Positions 32,601 through 38,759 of a DNA stretch of 38,759 nucleotides are shown here, in pieces. Position numbers and translations under genes: made by a program. Position 1 is the first letter of the stretch, and each line of letters opens with the position of its first letter. The notes under the pieces are model-generated. The model was not told the origin of the DNA, ran no database searches, and worked only from the letters and a program-made list of their open reading frames with translations. This DNA comes from CAZEJK01 sp964512045 (lineage in GTDB: Bacteria; Acidobacteriota; Thermoanaerobaculia; Thermoanaerobaculales; Sulfomarinibacteraceae), in NCBI GenBank assembly GCA_964512045.1, contig CAZEJK010000024.1, forward strand, positions 1 to 38,759, given 5' to 3'.

Positions 32601-35297
32601 ATGCGCACGCTGAGCAGGTCGGGAGACCGCAGTGCGACCGCGGAGCCAACCGCGACTCGATTGCCAGCCGCCCTATCTCAAGGCGATGGCCTGCCAGCCC
32701 TCGGCGAGCTGCTGGCTAACCGGTACGAGCTGGTACGCGAGATCGGGCACGGGGGCAGCGGAGTGGTGTTCGCTGCACGGGATCTGCTGGTAGGACGCGA
32801 TGTCGCTATCAAGCTCCTGCGGCCCGAGGTGCTCGACCCCGCCGGCACCGAGCGGCTGCGGCGGGAGGTCCGGGGCGCCGGCGTCGGCCACCCGAACCTG
32901 ATCGGAGTCTACGACCTGCTCGAGGACCCAGACCGTCAGCTGACGTTTCTGGTACTCGAGCTCGTCCAGGGCACAAGCCTGCGCGAGCGGATGCGAGAGG
33001 AGTCCACACTACCAGTTGATGAGGTCGTCGGGATCGGGTTGGACATCGCCAACGCACTCAACCACCTGCACGCTCAGGGGCTGGTCCATCGGGACGTCAA
33101 GCCGGCGAACATCCTTCTCGCCTCCGACGGCACGGCCAAGCTGTGCGATCTCGGACTCGTGCGCCCAGTGGACACCGGTGAGACCGTCACCGAAACAGCG
33201 ATGGCGATCGGCACGCCGGCATACATGGCCCCGGAGCAAGGCGTCGGACGGTCGATAGGGCCGCCCACCGACGTCTACGCGCTCGGGCTCACACTGTTCT
33301 CGGCCCTTTCCGGCGAGGTACCGTTGCGTGAGGACTCCGCGGTCGCCACGATGCTACGCCGACGCACAGAGCGCGCGCCTGCACTACGTTGGGTGCGGAG
33401 CGATGCACCACGGTGGCTGGAGCGTCTACTCGGGGAGCTGCTGGACCGCGAACCAAAGCGACGGCCGTCTAGTTGCGCAGTAGCGCAGGCTCTGCGAATG
33501 AGGCGCTGGAGACCAAGGGTCACCTTGCACGCTGCAGCTATCATCGGCATCATCCTGGCCGGTGCCGTCATTGCGTTCCTCGGAAGTAGCGTGGCCACCA
33601 GAGAGGTGAGAGCCACGCGCGTCGAAGTTCAAGGAGCGGATGTCATTGGCTTCAGTGGCGAGGGTACGCGACTCTGGACCTACCACCTGCCCCGTCCACC
33701 CCGCGAGTATCGGCAGGTCGATCTAGACGCCGACGGGGCCATGGAGCACATCTTCGTCATCAGAGCCACCAGCTCCTCAAACTCTGCCATCGTCATTCTT
33801 CGCGACAACGGGAGCATATTGACTCATACCGAGCCGGAGGGCTTCACGGATTACTGGACAACGGGATTCCCGAGGCGCTTCGCGCTCGATATTTGGCACT
33901 CGGACGTCGATGGTGATGGCCTTCTCGAGCTTCTCGTCGGTTGCCGACAGCTCTACTTCTACCCGTACACGCTCCTTATTTACTGGCCAACGACAGGCAT
34001 TTGGCAGCCGCTGTACCACCATGAGGGCTACCTGTACGACATCGAAATCGTTACCGACTCAAGCACACCGCGTCTGTACTTCTTGGCCGTGAACAACCTC
34101 CTCGGCATGTCCCCAGTCGTCGGTGTGCTGAAGTTCTCGGTGAATCGACGCGATCGCTCGAGTTCGTGGCCAGTCGCAGCGAATCTTGTGGCCTACACCC
34201 TTCTCACCTCGAACTGGTCGAGCAACATGGTAGCTCTCCCCCGTCAGCTGGAACTCAAGCCAGACGGCGGTAGTAAAGGAACCACCACCTTCGCGGAGTT
34301 CGAGCTCGACGAATGGGGCAACCCCGTCGCCAGTCAGAATGCCGGCGTCGACCTGCGCCAAGAACGCCTCGACTTCGCAGACTCCCTCATGCGTCTGCTC
34401 GACAACCCCCGAGCGGCTCTCGAGCCGACTACTGCCTTCTCACAGATCAAGACACTTGGAGCGCCTCTACTCAGCGAACCGGTCTACCGATCAGTATTCG
34501 ATACCGTCCACGCTCGTGTCATCGCTCAGGACGGTCGCCTCACCGAGGCTCGTCACATCCTCAGGACAAGCTGTGATCGCCGACCGACGCCAGACGGGCT
34601 TTACCGGCTCGCCCACTTTCAGGCTCTCTCAGGAGAGCTCGAATCGGCACATGCTACGCTCCTGGCGCTCCGCTCCCGACCGATCACCGGCCGCTCTCGC
34701 TACGACGCCCCTCAGCTCATTCTGCGAATCGGTATCGAACAGCGAAGCGCAGCAAAGGTCGATCGAGCCGTCAAGCTGCTCAATAATCCCAGTCAACCAA
34801 AGTTTGATGGGTTTACAACCGCAGTCTGGGCTCGAGCCCACCTCTGGTGGGACGAGTGCACGCGAACTGACACGATGGCGACTAGCTACCCGTTCGCACC
34901 CGCAGGCGAGGCCATGGCGTGTCTCGCCCGATGGCGCCTGGCCTCGTCGCGCCCTGACGACGTCCGCGCGATGCAAGATCTCATCGAGCGCCAACCTGAC
35001 GCCGAGCATGAGGCGCGCGTCGCTCTCGCCGCCGCACAGCTCGCAGCCGGCGACGCCGCGGATGCCCGGGTCACCCTCGATCAGCTGATTCTCGACCTCG
35101 AGCCGCTGAGTCACGACGACTTCTCGTACCATCAGATCCTCGATCTTAGTCAGGCCGTGCGCGTCCTCGCGATGACGAACCAGGGCGAGATCGAGAGCGC
35201 TCGAGCGGAGGCACGACGGCTTCTCGAGCATCTCACACCCGGGCTCCTTCCCGCGAAGCTCTGTGAAGAGGTGCTTGCTCAGAGCGGGTCGGGCTAG
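32601..35297 (+). CDS. Transmembrane Ser/Thr protein kinase with FG-GAP/TPR-like sensor region (copy 1)
   Basis: 898 residues. The ATG was chosen because of the promoter 7 nt upstream and because the paralogue aligns from there. A Hanks-type kinase domain (about 42-300) has the Gly loop GHGGSGVVF, VAIK (K71), HRDVKPAN (163-170), DLG in place of DFG (183-185) and APE (210-212), all consistent with activity. One TM helix (309-329) follows. The extracytoplasmic part has FG-GAP-like Asp loops (DLDADGAMEHIF and SDVDGDGLLELLVG) and then TPR-like helices (about 660-890). The protein probably senses something outside the inner membrane and phosphorylates cytoplasmic targets on Ser/Thr; the FHA protein at 21603 is a possible reader. 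Tandem paralogue of the gene at 35989. Confidence 0.92.
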   Translation: MRTLSRSGDRSATAEPTATRLPAALSQGDGLPALGELLANRYELVREIGHGGSGVVFAARDLLVGRDVAIKLLRPEVLDPAGTERLRREVRGAGVGHPNLIGVYDLLEDPDRQLTFLVLELVQGTSLRERMREESTLPVDEVVGIGLDIANALNHLHAQGLVHRDVKPANILLASDGTAKLCDLGLVRPVDTGETVTETAMAIGTPAYMAPEQGVGRSIGPPTDVYALGLTLFSALSGEVPLREDSAVATMLRRRTERAPALRWVRSDAPRWLERLLGELLDREPKRRPSSCAVAQALRMRRWRPRVTLHAAAIIGIILAGAVIAFLGSSVATREVRATRVEVQGADVIGFSGEGTRLWTYHLPRPPREYRQVDLDADGAMEHIFVIRATSSSNSAIVILRDNGSILTHTEPEGFTDYWTTGFPRRFALDIWHSDVDGDGLLELLVGCRQLYFYPYTLLIYWPTTGIWQPLYHHEGYLYDIEIVTDSSTPRLYFLAVNNLLGMSPVVGVLKFSVNRRDRSSSWPVAANLVAYTLLTSNWSSNMVALPRQLELKPDGGSKGTTTFAEFELDEWGNPVASQNAGVDLRQERLDFADSLMRLLDNPRAALEPTTAFSQIKTLGAPLLSEPVYRSVFDTVHARVIAQDGRLTEARHILRTSCDRRPTPDGLYRLAHFQALSGELESAHATLLALRSRPITGRSRYDAPQLILRIGIEQRSAAKVDRAVKLLNNPSQPKFDGFTTAVWARAHLWWDECTRTDTMATSYPFAPAGEAMACLARWRLASSRPDDVRAMQDLIERQPDAEHEARVALAAAQLAAGDAADARVTLDQLILDLEPLSHDDFSYHQILDLSQAVRVLAMTNQGEIESARAEARRLLEHLTPGLLPAKLCEEVLAQSGSG

Positions 35298-35374
35298 CGG
35301 CGCGAATGGCCCGAGGAGGGAGCTCGACACGATCGCGCGGGCGCAGAGGTTCTCCCACGGGATCTCTCCGCTCG
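35298..35374. repeat. Conserved kinase 3'-flank element, copy 1
   Basis: The 77 bp after the kinase 1 stop codon align without gaps to the 77 bp after kinase 2, with 5 mismatches. All mismatches lie in the first 22 bp, and 35320-35374 (55 bp) are identical. No start codon or clear terminator is visible in it. Confidence 0.85.
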
Positions 35375-35422
35375 CTCTGTGCTCCGGTGGACTCAGACCC
35401 TCGAGTGGTCGGGGACAACCGT

Positions 35423-35453
35423 CACGTCATGGGAGCTCGGTCGAGATGACGTG
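35423..35453. repeat. Perfect 8-bp inverted repeat
   Basis: CACGTCAT and ATGACGTG are separated by 15 bp in the inter-kinase region. It could be a regulator site or a hairpin; no gene overlaps it. It is one of three separate palindromes in the region. Confidence 0.45.
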
Positions 35454-35536
35454 GTGGGTGATGACCGGTGTGCTTCCAGCGTCGGTTTACACGCTACCCA
35501 ACGAAACCCCCGCACCGCGCCTCTCCGGTTGTGGCA

Positions 35537-35553
35537 GCCGGCGTCTCGCCGGC
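35537..35553. repeat. REP-like GC-rich hairpin
   Basis: GCCGGCG-tct-CGCCGGC is a perfect 7-bp stem with a 3-nt loop. Short palindromes of this kind are often dispersed in high-GC genomes; no second copy was noticed in this window. Confidence 0.5.
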
Positions 35554-35621
35554 GGGTGGACGGGAGGGTCTGCCCAATCCAGAGACGGGACCTGCGCCGC
35601 ACTGGCACGCCGTCGTGATTG

Positions 35622-35650
35622 ACAGATTGAAAGTACAACTTGCAATCTGT
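35622..35650. promoter_or_regulatory. 29-bp operator-like dyad overlapping a promoter
   Basis: ACAGATTG and CAATCTGT are perfect outer arms; AAGT and ACTT are inner arms around ACA; a single mismatched pair separates inner from outer. The dyad covers the -35 and spacer of the promoter at 35627-35655, the typical position of a repressor site. Confidence 0.55.
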
Positions 35651-35655
35651 ACAAA
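35627..35655 (+). promoter_or_regulatory. Sigma-70 type promoter in the inter-kinase region
   Basis: TTGAAA (35627-35632), a 17-bp spacer, TACAAA (35650-35655) with an upstream TG one base short of the extended -10 spacing. It would transcribe the small ORF at 35726 and possibly kinase 2. Confidence 0.5.
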
Positions 35656-35725
35656 ATGACCGGTCGACCTGATCTACCCCATCGCCGACGACATCATCGC
35701 CATCGCGGCCAAAGCAGGTGAGACG

Positions 35726-35911
35726 GTGAGCCGTCAGTTCTTCACCGGGTTCGAGAAGCTCCGAAGGCTGCTCGGCGCACGTGTGCGAGGGGAGATCCTC
35801 GTGCACGGCAGCGAGGAGCAGTACGAGCACGGCAGCAGCCAGGTCACCGGGCCGAGCGGCTTTGTACCCGTCCTATCGGACCTGGAGGAAGCAATCACCG
35901 TCAGCGGGTAA
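35726..35911 (+). CDS. Small coding-like ORF of unknown function, start uncertain
   Basis: 61 residues from the GTG at 35726. The same frame is open back to a stop at 35657 and reads like protein all the way (DLIYPIADDIIAIAAKAGET, then VSRQFFTGFEKLRRLLGARV). Third codon positions are mostly G or C across the whole open stretch, as in real genes here. No ATG exists in this frame upstream; an ATG at 35656 is one base out of frame, so a frameshifted start is possible. The second half is polar and His/Glu/Ser-rich. It lies behind the promoter/dyad at 35622-35655 and ends 60 bp before the kinase 2 promoter. Not recognised; it could also be a broken gene. Confidence 0.3.
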   Translation: MSRQFFTGFEKLRRLLGARVRGEILVHGSEEQYEHGSSQVTGPSGFVPVLSDLEEAITVSG

Positions 35912-35971
35912 GCAGCACGATGAGCAGCAGTCTCAGAAGCGCGAGATTCTCCCGGCACTGCCATCACGCGC

Positions 35972-35981
35972 TTGCTACAAT
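35972..35981 (+). promoter_or_regulatory. Extended -10 promoter of kinase 2, predicted leaderless start
   Basis: TTGCTACAAT, identical to the box before kinase 1, with its last base 7 nt before the ATG at 35989. No -35 box or ribosome site. Flanking sequence is not conserved between the two copies, so the decamer itself appears to be kept. Confidence 0.65.
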
Positions 35982-35988
35982 CATGCAC

Positions 35989-38682
35989 ATGCGGCGGTCG
36001 GGAGGACCGGGTAACAACAGCGCCAACGGCTCCACTGAGACCCGTACGCCCGTCTTCCGCACCAGCCGCGATGTGCTCCCACCGATCGGTACGCTGCTCG
36101 TCAACCGGTTCGAGCTCGTGCGTGAGATCGGGCACGGGGGCAGCGGCGTGGTGTTCGCGGCGCGCGATCTGCTGGTAGGACGCGATGTCGCGATCAAGCT
36201 GCTCCGGCCTGAGGTGCTCGATCACGCGGGCTCGGAGCGGCTGCGGCGGGAGGTACGCGGGGCTGGCGTAGGCCACCCGAACCTCGTCGGGGTCTACGAC
36301 CTCATCGAGGACAGCGAGCAGGAGCTGACGTTTCTGGTGTTCGAGCTGGTCGAAGGCGTGAGCCTTCGTGAGCGGTTGCGGGAGACGCCGACGTTGGCCG
36401 TGGATGAGGCCGTCGGCATCGGCCTCCAGATCGCTCAGGCACTCGAGCACCTGCACGCACAGGGGCTCGTGCACCGGGACGTCAAGCCGGCGAACATCCT
36501 CCTCGCCTCCGACGGCACGGCCAAGCTGTGCGACCTCGGTCTCGTCCGACCCGTGGACACCGGAGACACCGTCACCGAGACCGCAATGGTGATCGGCACA
36601 CCGGCGTACATGGCCCCGGAGCAGGGCACCGGCCGTCCGGTGGGGCCATCCACCGACGTCTACGCGCTCGGGCTCACGCTGTTTGCGGCCCTTTGCGGGG
36701 AGGTACCGCTACGTGAAGACTCAGCGATCGCGACGCTGCTCCGACGCGGCAACGAGACAGCACCACGGCTACGCAGCCAGCAGGCGCACACGCCACGGTG
36801 GCTGGATGCCCTGCTCGCCGCGACGCTCGACCCGTTGCCGTCGCGACGCCCCTCGAGCCGAGCAGTGGCACAAGCGTTCGCAGTTGGACGCTTTCGGGGG
36901 CGCGTACCGTGGCGTACAGCCGCGCTGGCTGCGACCATCATGGCAACAGCCGTCACCATAGGTCTCGTGGGAACCCAGCTCATCACCCTGCCCCGAAAAG
37001 CCGAGAGTGTCGTCGTCGAGGGTACGACGGTGCTCGGTGTTGCCGCGAATGGTGATACAGCTTGGTCGCACCGGCTCCCGCGAGCGCCTGATCAGCATCG
37101 AAAGATCGATCTGGACGGTGATGGGACCTTGGAGCACGTCTTCACCGTCTCGGCAACTGACGAGTCGAGCTCACAGGTTACTGTTCTCAGCAAGGATGGA
37201 CGGGTGCTCACCGCGATCGAACCGGAGAGCGTAGTTCGTTCGGAAAGCAGGTACCCGAAACGGTTTGCCCTTCAGCTCTGGCCAATGGACGTCAACGATG
37301 ACGGTATCACCGAGCTCCTCCTCGGCTGCCGCCAGCTCCGCTTCTACCCGTACCACCTGCTCGTCTACTGGCCCAGCTCAAACGAATGGAACGGCGTCTA
37401 CCGTCATAACGGATGGGTCTACGACATTGAAAGGCTGTCCGGGCCGACTCAGAACCGGCTCCGGTTTGTGGCGCTCAACAACCTCTTTGGAATCGTACCC
37501 GTCGTCGGCGAGCTCGAGCTGGTACCGAGGGAGCGTGGGAATCTCCTGTCCTCAGCCATGGCGGCACGCCTCACCAACTACACGCTTCTACCGTTCCGAT
37601 CATCGGACCAGGACACCGGCCGTCGCAAGGAGCTCGAGCTGACATCTGGTAGAGGAAGCCGAGCGATCATTGGGGAGACCAAGCTCGAGCTGGACCAATG
37701 GGGCAACCCACGCTGGGGTGCAAACGTTGGAATCGATCTCCGCCTGGAACGCGTCAGGTTCGCTGAGACGTTACGCATTCTGCTCATCACCCCATCGAAC
37801 GCCCCTGAGGCGAGCGTAGCACTTACCGATCTGCGAGCTCGCACATCGCCGCTGCTCCAGGAGCCTATCTACCGCAGTGTCTTCGACATCGCACGGGCGC
37901 GTCTTCTCGCTCGAAGTGACGAAATAGATGACGCCATTGCGCTGCTCATCACCAGCTGTGCACGCAGTCCCACACCCGATGCGTTCTTCCGCCGAGCGCA
38001 TCTGCAAGCGGTCTCAGGGGACCTGGAAGCGGCAGAGGCGTCCCTGAGCACACTTCGGTCGCTGGGCGTGTCTGGTCGTTCGCATTACGATGGTCCACAG
38101 CTGATGCTGCGAATCGGTATCGAGTCGCGTTCGGCACCGCTCGTCCGCAAGGCAATCACGCTCCTCGATACAAAAGGCAGCCCGAAGTTCGACAGCAGGG
38201 CCAGTGCGCTATGGGCCCGCACCCACCTGTGGTGGGACGAGTGCTCTCCGACAGCCACCGTAGCTTCATCGTCACCGTTCGCTCCGGCAGGTGGTGCCAT
38301 GGCCTGTCTTTGCCGGTGGCGTCGCGGTGAGTCGAGCCCTGGCGACATCAAAGCGATGCGAGAACTGATCGAGCGCCGGCCCGACGCAGAGCACGAGGCG
38401 CGCGTCGCTCTCGCCGCCGCACAGCTGGCCACAGGAGATCACACCGGTGCGCTGATCACGCTGGATCGAGTCGCAATCGATCTCGAGCCAATCAGCCGCG
38501 ACGATTTCGACAAGCATCAGGTGCTCGAGCTCGCCGAGGCACTGCGCGTCGTCGTGATGGCGGAGATGGACGAGGTTGAGCAGGCGCGGGCCGAAGCACG
38601 GGAGCTTCTCGATCACCTGACACCGGGCTTGCTCCCTGCAAAGCTCTGTGAGGAGATTCTTGCTCAGATCGGATCGGGCTAG
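35989..38682 (+). CDS. Transmembrane Ser/Thr protein kinase with FG-GAP/TPR-like sensor region (copy 2)
   Basis: 897 residues from the ATG placed by the conserved promoter; an in-frame ATG two codons earlier (35983) would leave no room for transcription start. The kinase domain (about 41-300) has GHGGSGVVF, K70, HRDVKPAN (162-169) and DLG (182-184), and is nearly identical to copy 1 in its core. One TM helix (about 311-332). The outer region has the same Asp-rich FG-GAP-like loops (DLDGDGTLEHVF and MDVNDDGITELLLGCRQL) and the TPR-like C-terminus ending in LAQIGSG. The sensor part is more diverged than the kinase part, as expected for duplicated receptors that read different signals. Confidence 0.92.
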   Translation: MRRSGGPGNNSANGSTETRTPVFRTSRDVLPPIGTLLVNRFELVREIGHGGSGVVFAARDLLVGRDVAIKLLRPEVLDHAGSERLRREVRGAGVGHPNLVGVYDLIEDSEQELTFLVFELVEGVSLRERLRETPTLAVDEAVGIGLQIAQALEHLHAQGLVHRDVKPANILLASDGTAKLCDLGLVRPVDTGDTVTETAMVIGTPAYMAPEQGTGRPVGPSTDVYALGLTLFAALCGEVPLREDSAIATLLRRGNETAPRLRSQQAHTPRWLDALLAATLDPLPSRRPSSRAVAQAFAVGRFRGRVPWRTAALAATIMATAVTIGLVGTQLITLPRKAESVVVEGTTVLGVAANGDTAWSHRLPRAPDQHRKIDLDGDGTLEHVFTVSATDESSSQVTVLSKDGRVLTAIEPESVVRSESRYPKRFALQLWPMDVNDDGITELLLGCRQLRFYPYHLLVYWPSSNEWNGVYRHNGWVYDIERLSGPTQNRLRFVALNNLFGIVPVVGELELVPRERGNLLSSAMAARLTNYTLLPFRSSDQDTGRRKELELTSGRGSRAIIGETKLELDQWGNPRWGANVGIDLRLERVRFAETLRILLITPSNAPEASVALTDLRARTSPLLQEPIYRSVFDIARARLLARSDEIDDAIALLITSCARSPTPDAFFRRAHLQAVSGDLEAAEASLSTLRSLGVSGRSHYDGPQLMLRIGIESRSAPLVRKAITLLDTKGSPKFDSRASALWARTHLWWDECSPTATVASSSPFAPAGGAMACLCRWRRGESSPGDIKAMRELIERRPDAEHEARVALAAAQLATGDHTGALITLDRVAIDLEPISRDDFDKHQVLELAEALRVVVMAEMDEVEQARAEARELLDHLTPGLLPAKLCEEILAQIGSG

Positions 38683-38759
38683 CGGCGAGGATGGCCCGAA
38701 GACCGAGCTCGACACGATCGCGCGGGCGCAGAGGTTCTCCCACGGGATCTCTCCGCTCG
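38683..38759. repeat. Conserved kinase 3'-flank element, copy 2 (runs to window end)
   Basis: Ungapped match to 35298-35374; 38705-38759 is identical to 35320-35374. The window ends inside the match, so its true length is unknown. A third kinase copy downstream is possible. Confidence 0.85.

Noticed and set aside
35298..35374. Kinase 3' flank as an insertion-sequence end or attachment site
   Set aside because: No terminal inverted repeats, target duplications or transposase genes are present. A duplicated flank is simpler.
1..38759. tRNA, rRNA, CRISPR array or prophage genes
   Set aside because: No cloverleaf, rRNA segment, regular direct-repeat array or phage-type gene was recognised on either strand.

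Overview
The window is high-GC DNA from a Gram-negative, probably environmental bacterium. The signs are a TonB-dependent outer-membrane receptor, a lipoprotein, a Tat-exported protein, strong GGAGG-type ribosome binding sites and several GTG starts. The gene mix (Hanks-type Ser/Thr kinases with large extracytoplasmic sensor parts, FHA/AAA+ regulator, CHAT protein, PKD/LVIVD/LamG mosaic exoprotein, S9 peptidase, DUF362 protein) fits Acidobacteriota best. Myxococcota or a related deep lineage is an alternative. This placement is inference; no marker gene is present.

Layout. 1-2117: the 3' end of an S9 (dipeptidyl-peptidase IV type) peptidase, a period-8 TCAG repeat, a small Cys-rich minus-strand gene and a secreted FG-GAP protein. 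2187-3344: a tandem Hsp20 pair with a strong sigma-70 promoter and hairpins at both ends. 3623-8359: a membrane GAF-GGDEF-EAL protein, divergent from a TonB-dependent receptor that ends in a strong hairpin. 8421-8886: a broken amidohydrolase remnant. 8895-18750: a minus-strand block that is the most interesting part of the window. 19208-23426: a lipoprotein/DUF362 pair, divergent from an FHA-AAA+-HTH regulator. 23645-32533: a 2962-residue secreted mosaic protein. 32601-38682: two paralogous transmembrane Ser/Thr kinases in tandem.

The candidate undescribed system lies at 12746-18750, with a CHAT protein downstream. A DUF2207-like membrane protein ends in a 43-residue tail made almost only of CHSA units (11 Cys). 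Its stop codon overlaps by one base the start of a radical SAM enzyme that carries an N-terminal PqqD-like (RiPP recognition) domain and a C-terminal SPASM domain. Next come a coiled-coil zinc-ribbon protein (13-bp overlap) and a small two-TM, winged-helix-like, zinc-ribbon protein. The simplest reading is that the CHSA tail is a modification substrate built into a large membrane protein, and that the radical SAM protein is its maturase. The two zinc-ribbon proteins would be accessory factors. A nine-TM, TPR, CHAT-protease-like protein lies 155 bp downstream on the same strand.

A second theme is the kinase pair. Both genes have an identical extended -10 box (TTGCTACAAT) ending exactly 7 nt before the ATG and no Shine-Dalgarno sequence, which predicts leaderless mRNAs. 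The 3' flanks of the two genes share a 55-bp stretch with no mismatch although the coding sequences have diverged. The 690 bp between the kinases holds inverted repeats, a good sigma-70-like promoter overlapped by a 29-bp dyad, and a small coding-like ORF.
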